From: a virus
Reading direction: 5' to 3' (one strand)
Length of the DNA: 28,511 nt
Virus record (IMG/VR): IMGVR_UViG_3300030202_000301
Coordinates: 1 to 28,511 of that record
The notes under the pieces are model-generated. The model worked only from the letters and a program-made list of their open reading frames with translations. It made no database searches and was not told where the DNA came from. A program made the position numbers and the translations under genes. Shown one piece after another: positions 15,103 to 22,609 of the stretch. How positions within the stretch are numbered: position 1 is the first letter of the stretch; every line of letters starts with the position of its first letter.

Positions 15103-15804
15103 TTATGCAATATTGAAATAACCGCCAGGAGAAATACCTGTAGTAAACATGCTAGTGCCTATATTAAGAGCAGTTCCTGCTATGCCCATATAACTTGCAG
15201 CTTGAGAAGAATACATACCTGCTTTTGCAGATGCAACATTAGCTTGTGCTTGAAGGACACCTGCTTTTCCGTATAAAGTATTTATTTCAGATTGTAAATC
15301 TAAGCCACGTTGTCTTCCTTGGAATATCTTTTCGGACAATCCAGACTGTTGTGTTGAGTATCCTAGTGCAGCTGATAATTCTGATCCAATAGACGCAGCA
15401 CCACCAGATACAGCTGAACCTTGAGCACCCATAGCTTGTGCTATATTTCGTTGCCTTGCTCTTACTATTTGAGCCTCTCGTATAGCTTGTCTACGTTGTC
15501 TTCGTACAGCGAGTCTTTCTTGTTCCTGTTGTTGTCCTGCTATTTCTTGTTGTACTTGAATCTGCTCAGTCTGAACACCTGCTACATCCTCACTTATCTG
15601 ACCAATATCTTCTTGTATTTCTGTTAGTTCTTCAGTATAAGTCTGAGCCTGAGACTGTGCTTTCTTTGCTTGCTTAACCATAGCTACTGTTGTACCGACA
15701 GCAGCACCAATAGCAGCCCCTGCAAGAGTGGCAGCAGTACCACCTACGACAGCTGCGCCTATTGCTCCACCAAGAGCAGCACCTACTAGAGTAAAAACAG
15801 CCAT
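15103..15804 (-). CDS. Internal virion protein, T7 gp14-like by position
   Basis: A 233-aa protein with a glycine- and alanine-rich hydrophobic N-terminus (residues 2-42, with GxxxG-type spacing) able to span or insert in a membrane. This is followed by a Gln/Glu-rich coiled coil (about 47-100), an Arg-rich stretch (about 98-120) and a Ser/Ala/Gly-rich C-terminal part. T7 gp14, the smallest ejection protein, reaches the outer membrane, and this gene stands in the equivalent place before the two large core proteins. An AGGA site precedes the ATG by eight bases. The role is inferred from composition and gene order; there is no catalytic motif. Confidence 0.75.
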   Translation of the reverse strand: MAVFTLVGAALGGAIGAAVVGGTAATLAGAAIGAAVGTTVAMVKQAKKAQSQAQTYTEELTEIQEDIGQISEDVAGVQTEQIQVQQEIAGQQQEQERLAVRRQRRQAIREAQIVRARQRNIAQAMGAQGSAVSGGAASIGSELSAALGYSTQQSGLSEKIFQGRQRGLDLQSEINTLYGKAGVLQAQANVASAKAGMYSSQAASYMGIAGTALNIGTSMFTTGISPGGYFNIA

Positions 15805-15805
15805 A

Positions 15806-16264
15806 TTATAATTCCTTTATGTATGCGGTTTCTACTTCTTTGAAACCTTTTCGTTTAAATAGAATACCTGCTTTACCTGATAGTATTCCATCTAAGGCTG
15901 ACAACCTAACGAAGTCACAACCTTTCTTACTTGCCCATTCTACATATCCATCGATTAACTTAGGAGCAGTTTTACCGTTTCTATGTGAAGGGTCTAACCA
16001 TAGCATAAGTTCTTGAGCTACTACTAAATCATTTATTGGTAACTCAGAAACTACACCTGCTATAGCACCTATAATTTCTTTATTGAAACATGCAACCTTT
16101 ACTAAACCTACGTCACTGTCTAATAGTTGTTGCAAAGTTGCAGCTACTTTGTTTGGGTTTATTGTATTCAGAGCAGGATGGTTAGTTTCCTTAGAGAATA
16201 GTTTGGCTGCAATCGTAATATCTAAGATGTCGCTATGGTTAGCGTCACGTATTGTATAAGACAT
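15806..16264 (-). CDS. GNAT-family N-acetyltransferase
   Basis: A 152-aa protein with the GNAT fold pattern: N-terminal TIRDANHSD, a central beta-strand pair around IIGAIAG (64-70), then the acetyl-CoA loop at DPSHRNGKTA (91-100) and a C-terminal FKRKGF segment. It transfers acetyl from acetyl-CoA to an amine. It sits between the nozzle gene and ejection proteins, the place T7 uses for gene 13, which is needed for virion assembly. It might acetylate a virion or host protein, or be a minor structural factor. The R-x-x-G-x-G/A loop is slightly atypical (RNGKTA). A CAGGAG site precedes the start. Confidence 0.82.
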   Translation of the reverse strand: MSYTIRDANHSDILDITIAAKLFSKETNHPALNTINPNKVAATLQQLLDSDVGLVKVACFNKEIIGAIAGVVSELPINDLVVAQELMLWLDPSHRNGKTAPKLIDGYVEWASKKGCDFVRLSALDGILSGKAGILFKRKGFKEVETAYIKEL

Positions 16265-16288
16265 TTAGTCTCCTGTTCGCTTTCGCGG

Positions 16289-18460
16289 TTAATGTGTGTT
16301 GTTACGTCCACCTAAAACGGAGTAACCTAGAAGTATAAAGTCCTTGCCTTGTTCGCTTTCGAACTTTATACGCATTGATCTTCCCCTGCCTCTTAACTTC
16401 ATTCTTGTTGTAATGACAGACTCAGGGTAATCGAAGTCTAATAAGTTAGTAGAATCAACTATCGGCATTGACTTCAATCTGTATGCTTGTTGTGCAGCAC
16501 TAGATGAGCTAGTCTTGAAATCCCAGAAAGCAGATACTAACATTGAAGATGGATTGTTAGGAGCGTATCCATCTGTTTCGTTACCTTCCCATGCAGATTC
16601 TGTTAGTCTCATGTAGGTGGTAACGTAAGGTGCATTTTTTCTTAGAAGTAAGTCACCCATAAAGTCATAACCTGCTTCAGCAAAAGAACTGTAGTTTGTA
16701 GTTCCCCAATCCAAGAAGTTATCTTCAGTAAAGGAACCCATAGTCATCTTATTTGTATCACCATCTCTTATAATCAAGATGATTGCAGGTGATCCTGTAG
16801 CTACTGCAGCGGTTTGAATAGATACAACATCATCTCCTGCAGAAGTTATAACATCATCTCCATTTGTTGTAACCACATCTAAAGTAGAAGCAGCCGCACC
16901 AAACCCAGAGAAGAACTCAATACCCATTATTGAATCTGTAGTTACTCCTTGATCTTCTACATACCAAGGATAAAATGCTTTCAAAGGTACGTCTAAAACA
17001 AGAATATTATTTACTTTAGATTCTACGGTTTCGCCCTGTTTAGGCCATGCCCAGTAAGCACGTTTGTTTATAGGATCGAAGGTAGATATTAGTTTAGTCT
17101 TAGCTGCAGTAGGAACTTCATCCCAGTACTTCTGTATTGTAGAAATAGTAAGATTGTTTTCTACTGGTCTACCACTTGTAGAGTCAAACTGTAAAGTGTG
17201 TATACCGTTCTTACTCCACCAGATAGGAGAACCATCAGCTACTACAAAACTACCTGCATCTACGATACCGACATCAGTAATCTTTTTAACTGCGAATCCT
17301 GTAGGACTAAAAACACCATCGATACCTTCAATACGCCACACACCATTTTCAGCAAAGACATACAAACTAGCATCAATAACGTAGAGTACTTTGATACCAA
17401 CAGCACCTGATATTCTTATTGTACCACCGTCTGTAGCCAGAAGATCACTTACCTGTTCTGATGTAGGATCATTTCTTTGTAAGCACTCGCCTAGTTGATA
17501 GAAGTCATCTATTAATTGACTAAACAGTATTACATCAGAGTTCTTACTACTGTTTAGACCTGCATAAAAAGCACGTCCTGCGAAGTTAGCTACAGTTTTA
17601 AATCTACTTGATTCTACTTCTGTTGTGAGGCCAGATATACCTGAAGCAGTAGCACGATCTTTACTGAAGAAGTCTAGTATGTAGTGTCCGTTACCTGTAA
17701 GACTATTACCTGTGTAGACCTTTGCCCACTCAGCCGCATCAAAAGAACCAGTAGAGTCTTTACCTGCATACCAAGCATGTGTTAATGGTGGGTGTTTACT
17801 GGAGTTAGCTGTTTGATATGCACTTAATGCAGTGTCACCGTTAGGTGCAACCCATCCTGCATTCTGTGTATCATATTTACGGTTATCTGAAGGGCTAGCT
17901 TTAGACTCATCGTACTCTGTCGTGTCACCTTGCCAATCAAAGTCACGAGTACGAAAGCTTATCTGACTTACTGTGATTGCTTCCGTTACATTGTTGTATT
18001 CTACATAGATAGGGTTGATAGCTTCAGATACTACAATCAACGCACCTTTGAGTGAAGTAAAGCTACACTTGGCGTTAGATGCACCAACACCCCCTGATAC
18101 TTCGTATGTTGCTAGATTGACTGTGCCTGTTTCTATGTTAGCTGAGAAAGGTACATCAGACTTATTGAAGAAGTATAGTGTAGCACCTTTCTGGAATACT
18201 AGAAATTCTTGACCTGACTCACCACCAACATTGAACCACGTCCCTGTTGTAGTAACTTCTGAATCAGATACTGTAAAGCTAGATAGTACGTGGTTAGTTT
18301 CTTTAGCTGCACCTTTACGTCTACGTCTTGAACCGTCACGTCTAAGATCACAGTTAAGTTCATCTACTGAAGCATCTGGTGGAAACGTTAACTCACCTGC
18401 CTCAGTAATCAAACCTTTTACAAATGTATTAACTACCCTTTGTGTTAGACTCTGTGGCAT
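16289..18460 (-). CDS. Tail tubular protein B (nozzle, T7 gp12-like)
   Basis: A 723-aa beta-rich protein starting MPQSLTQRVVNTFVKGL with ELTFPPDAS and RRRRKG close to the N-terminus, a pattern typical of T7-like nozzle proteins, which form the tip of the tail tube and hold the fibres. T7 gp12 is 794 aa. An in-frame TTG at 18493 would give 734 aa, but the ATG at 18460 matches the family start as I know it, with GAGGAG further upstream. It overlaps the preceding 104-aa gene by 32 bases. The C-terminal part ends in a basic FESEQGKDF-like strand region. Good confidence from order, size and N-terminal motif. Confidence 0.85.
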   Translation of the reverse strand: MPQSLTQRVVNTFVKGLITEAGELTFPPDASVDELNCDLRRDGSRRRRKGAAKETNHVLSSFTVSDSEVTTTGTWFNVGGESGQEFLVFQKGATLYFFNKSDVPFSANIETGTVNLATYEVSGGVGASNAKCSFTSLKGALIVVSEAINPIYVEYNNVTEAITVSQISFRTRDFDWQGDTTEYDESKASPSDNRKYDTQNAGWVAPNGDTALSAYQTANSSKHPPLTHAWYAGKDSTGSFDAAEWAKVYTGNSLTGNGHYILDFFSKDRATASGISGLTTEVESSRFKTVANFAGRAFYAGLNSSKNSDVILFSQLIDDFYQLGECLQRNDPTSEQVSDLLATDGGTIRISGAVGIKVLYVIDASLYVFAENGVWRIEGIDGVFSPTGFAVKKITDVGIVDAGSFVVADGSPIWWSKNGIHTLQFDSTSGRPVENNLTISTIQKYWDEVPTAAKTKLISTFDPINKRAYWAWPKQGETVESKVNNILVLDVPLKAFYPWYVEDQGVTTDSIMGIEFFSGFGAAASTLDVVTTNGDDVITSAGDDVVSIQTAAVATGSPAIILIIRDGDTNKMTMGSFTEDNFLDWGTTNYSSFAEAGYDFMGDLLLRKNAPYVTTYMRLTESAWEGNETDGYAPNNPSSMLVSAFWDFKTSSSSAAQQAYRLKSMPIVDSTNLLDFDYPESVITTRMKLRGRGRSMRIKFESEQGKDFILLGYSVLGGRNNTH

Positions 18461-18743
18461 TTCGTTTCTTACGCTCCTCGTAGTCCTTACCAAACGCTTC
18501 TCTTCGAACTGTTTTAGAAGGAGTAATTCCGTTTAGATATACTTGTATTGCTTTCTTTGCACTATCTAGTGATGTATACTTTCCACTTAAATCTCCTGGA
18601 ACCTTGCCTTTTTCTACATGGACCTCGAAGAATATAAAGCCATCTGGTGATTTTCTTACATGGATAGGAGTAACTAGTTTTTCTGGACATGTAGCCTTCA
18701 GTGTTTTACTGTCGTAATCAATCTCGAAGTTAACGTCTACCAT
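18429..18743 (-). CDS. Hypothetical protein between tail tubular A and B, 104 aa
   Basis: Unrecognised protein with a small alpha/beta front half (about residues 3-70) and a highly charged tail (RREAFGKDYEERKKRN). It lies between the gatekeeper and nozzle genes and overlaps both, by 14 bases at its start and 32 at its end, so it is made together with them. Other marine podoviruses carry a small gene at this place in my experience. It could be a tail assembly factor or a minor tail protein. There is no signal peptide, metal motif or membrane segment. Confidence 0.7.
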   Translation of the reverse strand: MVDVNFEIDYDSKTLKATCPEKLVTPIHVRKSPDGFIFFEVHVEKGKVPGDLSGKYTSLDSAKKAIQVYLNGITPSKTVRREAFGKDYEERKKRNATESNTKGS

Positions 18744-19461
18744 AGTACGGCCTTTTGTTTTCTTTCTTTACTCTGTACATATCACTCTGCATGTAAGACT
18801 TTTGCCTACGTGCAGCTTGTTCTATCTTTTGATCTACACCACTCTTAAATAACGAGAAGCATGTAGACTTAGCTTCAGCAATCAGATACGGAAACAAAAC
18901 TGCATCAATGTCAGGTGTGAAGTTATCACTTATTGTAAATGTAGGAACCTTGTGTCCTAGTGCTTGTGTCTTAGATTCTGCTAGTATCTGATCAACTGCA
19001 CTGTCATATGAATCCATTACGATATGAAGATCATCGAAGGATGTATAGAAGTTAGGCATCTTGTCGTTACGGATTAGTATAGGCGTACTTCCGTTTACGT
19101 CATTAACAACTATTACATCATCACCTTCATTGTTTAGTGTTAGGAATGTTAGAGGTTCAATGTATTCTATTTCTCTGAACTCATTACCTGAAGTTGCTTT
19201 AACATTATATCTAATTAAATCTATTCTTTTCACACCGTCAGGTACTTGAAAGTGTGTAGGCTTTGTAGAATCTGATAAACTTACAAGCCTCATTAATTCT
19301 TGGTGTTCTGGTATCATCCTTGTAGATACCATGTTAAGATAAACATCACGTACTACAGATGCAATTTGTTCTGCTTCTATAGAATCACTGATGCTGTTTA
19401 CATCTTCGGAATCCATATCCGATAAAATGTTCTGTACTATTTGTAGTAGAGTTCTTTTCAT
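18730..19461 (-). CDS. Tail tubular protein A (gatekeeper, T7 gp11-like)
   Basis: A 243-aa protein with the helical N-terminus typical of the family (MKRTLLQIVQNIL, then SDSIEAEQIA) and a body of mixed strands and helices. It ends in a basic tail (PYYGRR). Tail tubular A binds beneath the portal and links it to the nozzle; T7 gp11 has 196 residues. The ATG at 19461 overlaps the upstream stop as TAATG, which I prefer over the further ATG at 19494 whose extra residues (MCNSCLCGW) are out of keeping with the family. Placement between capsid block and nozzle agrees. Confidence 0.85.
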   Translation of the reverse strand: MKRTLLQIVQNILSDMDSEDVNSISDSIEAEQIASVVRDVYLNMVSTRMIPEHQELMRLVSLSDSTKPTHFQVPDGVKRIDLIRYNVKATSGNEFREIEYIEPLTFLTLNNEGDDVIVVNDVNGSTPILIRNDKMPNFYTSFDDLHIVMDSYDSAVDQILAESKTQALGHKVPTFTISDNFTPDIDAVLFPYLIAEAKSTCFSLFKSGVDQKIEQAARRQKSYMQSDMYRVKKENKRPYYGRR

Positions 19462-19919
19462 TATGATCCATCCACACAAACAACTATTACACAATCTTTG
19501 TGTGAAGTTGCGCCACCGTTACAGGCTATTTTTATAAAACTACCTGCAGTTACTGTATTGTTAGACGATGGAGCTAATGTGTCTACGTCTCCTGCAGCCG
19601 AACCTGATTGGGTTACAGTTAACACACCCATCGAAGCACCTGCAGAATTGGTTACTGTAAATGTTGTATCTGAACCTGATATTGCTCCACTTAAAACACT
19701 TTGTATCTTTGTTACAGTACCTGCATACGGCATAGGTACGTATATATTACTTGCACTAGATATATCAGCAAAGTGAACAGTAAGCATTGACTGTCTTGAA
19801 GTCCATGTTCCTGATCCTGATCCATTTGCTAAATAAACATCTCCTGAACTAGCAGTAGACGCACCCTTTGGCTCATGAAGATAAGGGTCTGAAAGTGCTG
19901 AATGGTTTACGTTTGCCAT
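19461..19919 (-). CDS. Beta-rich structural protein, possible head fibre or decoration, 152 aa
   Basis: A Ser/Thr/Gly-rich beta protein beginning MANVNHSALSDPYLHEPKGA, a start I associate with head-fibre or capsid-decoration proteins of marine phages, followed by short beta-strand repeats. It contains two cysteines near the C-terminus (HKDCVIVVCVDG). It is the first gene after the terminator that follows the capsid block, and its stop overlaps the gatekeeper start. Its amount in the virion is probably lower than that of capsid because of this terminator. It could alternatively be a tail component. Assignment is moderate. Confidence 0.6.
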   Translation of the reverse strand: MANVNHSALSDPYLHEPKGASTASSGDVYLANGSGSGTWTSRQSMLTVHFADISSASNIYVPMPYAGTVTKIQSVLSGAISGSDTTFTVTNSAGASMGVLTVTQSGSAAGDVDTLAPSSNNTVTAGSFIKIACNGGATSHKDCVIVVCVDGS

Positions 19920-19940
19920 ATTATAAATTCCTCAAGAGCA

Positions 19941-19970
19941 TAAAAGAAGGTAGCCCCCGAAGGAGCTACC
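19941..19970 (-). terminator. Intrinsic terminator after the head gene block
   Basis: In the 59-base gap, GGTAGC (19949-19954) pairs with GCTACC (19965-19970). An inner CC/GG pair closes a CGAA loop with one C-A mismatch. Read on the minus strand, the stem is followed by TTCTTTTA. It lies directly behind the capsid-associated gene and would reduce transcription into the tail genes. Confidence 0.85.
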
Positions 19971-19978
19971 TGTTAGTA

Positions 19979-20458
19979 TTAAGTTTCGATGTAAGTAATA
20001 ACTAACTTAGCAGCACCTGCAGTGAATGCAGCCGTTCCGTAGTTAGCTTTGATGTATGCGTCTGCAGCACCAGTCATTACTGCACCACCTACTAAAGCAC
20101 CGTCACAAGCGACTGCCTTAGTTGTAGCGTTAATGGCTGAAAGTGCAATGGTTGCATCGATACCATCAGCATCAATAGCAGAACCTGCAGAGTTATACGC
20201 ACCGATTCCCAAGGTTGCAGAACCACCTGAAGTAAAAGCAGTAGTCACCATTAGGTGAGCACCTGTAATGTAAGAGTTAGCAGGAATGAATGGATCATTC
20301 GCTGCAGGTGTTGCAGCTGAAGAACCTAGTTCTGTAGCATCTGCAATATCAATTACAAGGGTTTTTACTTCGGACTTGGTTGTAGTACCTGCGTCAATCG
20401 CAGCACCTTGGTCAAGACCTGTGATGACACGTAGGCCATCTGAGTTATTGTAAGACAT
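19979..20458 (-). CDS. Capsid-associated (decoration-type) structural protein, 159 aa
   Basis: An Ala/Gly/Thr-rich, acidic protein of predicted beta-strand content directly downstream of the major capsid gene. It has one cysteine in VACDGALVGG. Its composition (many small residues, few bulky ones) and a strong AAGGAGA ribosome site suggest it is made in large amounts, as expected for a decoration or head-stabilising protein. It is followed at once by the terminator. There is no family match that I can name; it might also be a minor capsid or fibre component. Confidence 0.65.
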   Translation of the reverse strand: MSYNNSDGLRVITGLDQGAAIDAGTTTKSEVKTLVIDIADATELGSSAATPAANDPFIPANSYITGAHLMVTTAFTSGGSATLGIGAYNSAGSAIDADGIDATIALSAINATTKAVACDGALVGGAVMTGAADAYIKANYGTAAFTAGAAKLVITYIET

Positions 20459-20479
20459 GTATCTTTCTCCTTATCTTAA

Positions 20480-21442
20480 TTAGACGTTAGTTTTAGATAC
20501 AACGCGAACCATGTTCTCTGGACGGTACAACTTGACACCGTAACGAGCAGTAGTTACAAACTCATCACGTTGGAAGTCTTTGTTGTAATCGTAGTCCACT
20601 TCTGGCATTTGCCGCCATGCACCCACTAATGGGGAAGCACTTGGGTCTGCAGAGAAGAACAAGTTAGCCTTACCATTAACAGATGAGAAGTCCACATTAG
20701 CATTTGCTGATGTAGGCAACGCACTGTCAGTAACGTCAGCTAGATAGTTCGAGCAGTACACGTCAAAACCATACACGTTTGCAACGAATTGCATACCTGT
20801 CGCAATACCATCACGTACAATACCTTCGAAACGTGGGTTGTTTGACACGTTTGTTAGGTTTGTTAGAGTATTCAATGTGTACTCTACTGATGGATCAACG
20901 ATAGCAACTAGGTTACGATCAGGTACATTTGATTTCTTCAGAGCGTGTCGAGCACGAGCGAAGTCCTCAAGTGTGATAACCGCACCAGTTCCTCCTGCAG
21001 CGTATCTGTGCTCTACACCATCGATTGTCTCGTTGGAGTTTGCTGATACACCTGCTTCGGGAGCAGCCATAGTCGTTGTTTCGAAGTGTGCCATAATAGC
21101 ACGTTCTTGTTCTGGAACAAAACGAGAAACCATTTCGTTCATGTAGAACATGTCTTGTTTAGCTTTCTTAGTAATATAAGTAGCTGATGATAGATACTTG
21201 TCAACACTGAATGTGAATTGACCTGTATCCAATGGACGATACTGAACCGCTGTATCTTCAGCGTAGTTGTCCACTTGCGCTTGACCGATTGATGGTATCT
21301 TGAACGTATCGCCATCAGGAAAACCTTCTAGCATACGGACATAACGCTGTGCCATCATCTCGTCACGCAGAATCTCTTTTAGCTCACCAGACCATACCTC
21401 TGAGCGAGTTAAGAGAGACACGTTACCAGTTGTCATAGACAT
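20480..21442 (-). CDS. Major capsid protein
   Basis: A 320-aa protein with the features of a T7-like major capsid protein: an N-terminal helical part with SEVWSGEL and MMAQRYVRMLEGF, a DTFKIPSIGQ strand, PDRNLVAIVDP in the middle, and the late FVTTARYGVKLYRPENMV segment that resembles the T7/HK97-fold C-terminal domain. T7 gp10A has 345 residues. A strong AAAGGAG site lies upstream of the ATG at 21442; a second ATG two codons later is possible. It follows the scaffold gene, as in T7. No sign of a frameshifted longer form was seen at the 3' end. Confidence 0.92.
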   Translation of the reverse strand: MSMTTGNVSLLTRSEVWSGELKEILRDEMMAQRYVRMLEGFPDGDTFKIPSIGQAQVDNYAEDTAVQYRPLDTGQFTFSVDKYLSSATYITKKAKQDMFYMNEMVSRFVPEQERAIMAHFETTTMAAPEAGVSANSNETIDGVEHRYAAGGTGAVITLEDFARARHALKKSNVPDRNLVAIVDPSVEYTLNTLTNLTNVSNNPRFEGIVRDGIATGMQFVANVYGFDVYCSNYLADVTDSALPTSANANVDFSSVNGKANLFFSADPSASPLVGAWRQMPEVDYDYNKDFQRDEFVTTARYGVKLYRPENMVRVVSKTNV

Positions 21443-21472
21443 ACTGCATCTCCTTTATTAAAGTTATGTTGA

Positions 21473-22264
21473 TTAAACACCGAACTTATCACCTAGACGT
21501 TGACGATCTTCCATCATCTGTTGTTGTATCTTTGGTGTGTAGTATAAGCTACGGTTTTCTCTACGCATAGTTTGATAATAATTAAAATCACGTTCTGCGT
21601 TAGCTTTAACTCCAACAGCTTCTGTGCGAACAGACCCCTGAGTAATAGGTTTGAATGTCTGTTGTTTCTCGCCAATCAAAGCAAAGAACGCTGATGGTGA
21701 TTCGGCTGCTAAATCTTGCATACGTTCCAAACTAATTCCAAGTTCTTGCGACTTGTTAACTAGTACGTTACGTGCCTCAGTACCATATGTCTCTTGCAAC
21801 GTAGCGTCAACAGTAGAAATATTCTGTTGAACAGTAGCTTGAGTCTCACGTTCTGTTAGAGTTTTTTCAACAAGGCTTTTTAGATCATCCTCACTCACTG
21901 CAAGATTGGTGTTACCTTCAGTATTAGTGCCACCATTATTATTGTTATTGGACTCTAGAGGTTTTTCGTTGGTGGGAGCCGAAGCCTTTCCCTCTAGTTG
22001 TTGCAACAACTGGGCTGCATAGTCTTGCTTACTGAGGTCTTCTCGCATTTGTGTGAGTTGAGTCTCAAGGTTCTTGATATGCTCATCAGCCTCAAGTTTA
22101 CCTTTAGCAAGAACTTCAGGGTCTTTCCAGTTATCACCCCTTGTCTCTACGAGCTTTTGCAAGTAAGAATCCTTTGGTTGTTCTTCTTGTTGCGTCTGCT
22201 CTGGTGTAGTCTGAGCTTCCTGTGGTTGGGCATCTGCAGACTTTGCTTCATCAAATATTGACAT
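21473..22264 (-). CDS. Capsid scaffolding protein
   Basis: A 263-aa protein of strongly Glu/Gln/Asn-rich composition: a Gln-rich acidic N-terminus, a coiled-coil stretch at about residues 60-95, an Asn/Gly linker around 104-118, and a basic C-terminal tail (QQQMMEDRQRLGDKFGV) that could bind capsid protein. T7 gp9 (307 aa) has the same character, and it sits between portal and capsid in the same order. Its start overlaps the stop of the 82-aa gene as TAATG. Identification is by position and composition. Confidence 0.85.
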   Translation of the reverse strand: MSIFDEAKSADAQPQEAQTTPEQTQQEEQPKDSYLQKLVETRGDNWKDPEVLAKGKLEADEHIKNLETQLTQMREDLSKQDYAAQLLQQLEGKASAPTNEKPLESNNNNNGGTNTEGNTNLAVSEDDLKSLVEKTLTERETQATVQQNISTVDATLQETYGTEARNVLVNKSQELGISLERMQDLAAESPSAFFALIGEKQQTFKPITQGSVRTEAVGVKANAERDFNYYQTMRRENRSLYYTPKIQQQMMEDRQRLGDKFGV

Positions 22265-22512
22265 TATTGTAATCGATCCTTACGGTTGAGGTCTATTAGT
22301 TTCAGAATGTCCTCAAGAGCAGCATTGTACTCATTAACGGCAATCTGTTTTTCAGCCCATCCAGGGCCATAATCACGAACAGAATCTTTCTTGAATAGTG
22401 TCTGCTCAATGACATCTTGTAAATCATCGAAGGCATTCTTGTAGTACATGATCTCTTCGATGCGTTTGTTCTTTTCCTCACCCTTTAGACCTTTGGTCCA
22501 AGCTGAGTGCAT
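22264..22512 (-). CDS. Hypothetical helical protein in head block, 82 aa
   Basis: Unrecognised helical protein with alternating charges (KGLKGEEKNKRIEE) and a possible helical hairpin separated by a RDYGPGW turn. It begins immediately after the stop of the 31-aa Lys/Pro-rich ORF and its stop overlaps the scaffold start, so it belongs to the head operon. It may assist head assembly. No membrane segment or cysteine is present. Function unknown. Confidence 0.65.
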   Translation of the reverse strand: MHSAWTKGLKGEEKNKRIEEIMYYKNAFDDLQDVIEQTLFKKDSVRDYGPGWAEKQIAVNEYNAALEDILKLIDLNRKDRLQ

Positions 22513-22608
22513 TTACTTCATTACCTTCTTTTTCTTAGGCATAGGCTTCTTCTTAGGCATAGGTGCTTTAGGAGCCTTTTTCTTATATGGTTGTCCTTTT
22601 CCTGGCAT
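22513..22608 (-). CDS. Lys/Pro-rich small peptide, 31 aa
   Basis: A 31-codon ORF from ATG at 22608 to TAA at 22513, below common length cut-offs. It contains repeated P-M-P-K-K-K units and begins MPGKGQPYKKK. It starts one base after the portal stop and ends directly against the next ATG, filling a 97-base gap exactly. Similar Lys/Pro-rich peptides after the portal gene are familiar in marine podoviruses. The high charge suggests binding to DNA or to acidic scaffold. No function shown. Confidence 0.65.
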   Translation of the reverse strand: MPGKGQPYKKKAPKAPMPKKKPMPKKKKVMK

Positions 22609-22609
22609 A

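Noticed and set aside
16275-16364. Two copies of an 11-base GTTCGCTTTCG motif, one of them able to form a small hairpin
   Set aside because: Stem of only 3-5 base pairs, no T-tract, and the second copy is inside the nozzle coding frame; not convincing as terminator or operator.
22513-22608. Tandem repeat of a TTCTTAGGCATAGG-type unit as a regulatory repeat
   Set aside because: It is explained by repeated Pro-Met-Pro-Lys-Lys codons of a small ORF that fits the operon exactly.
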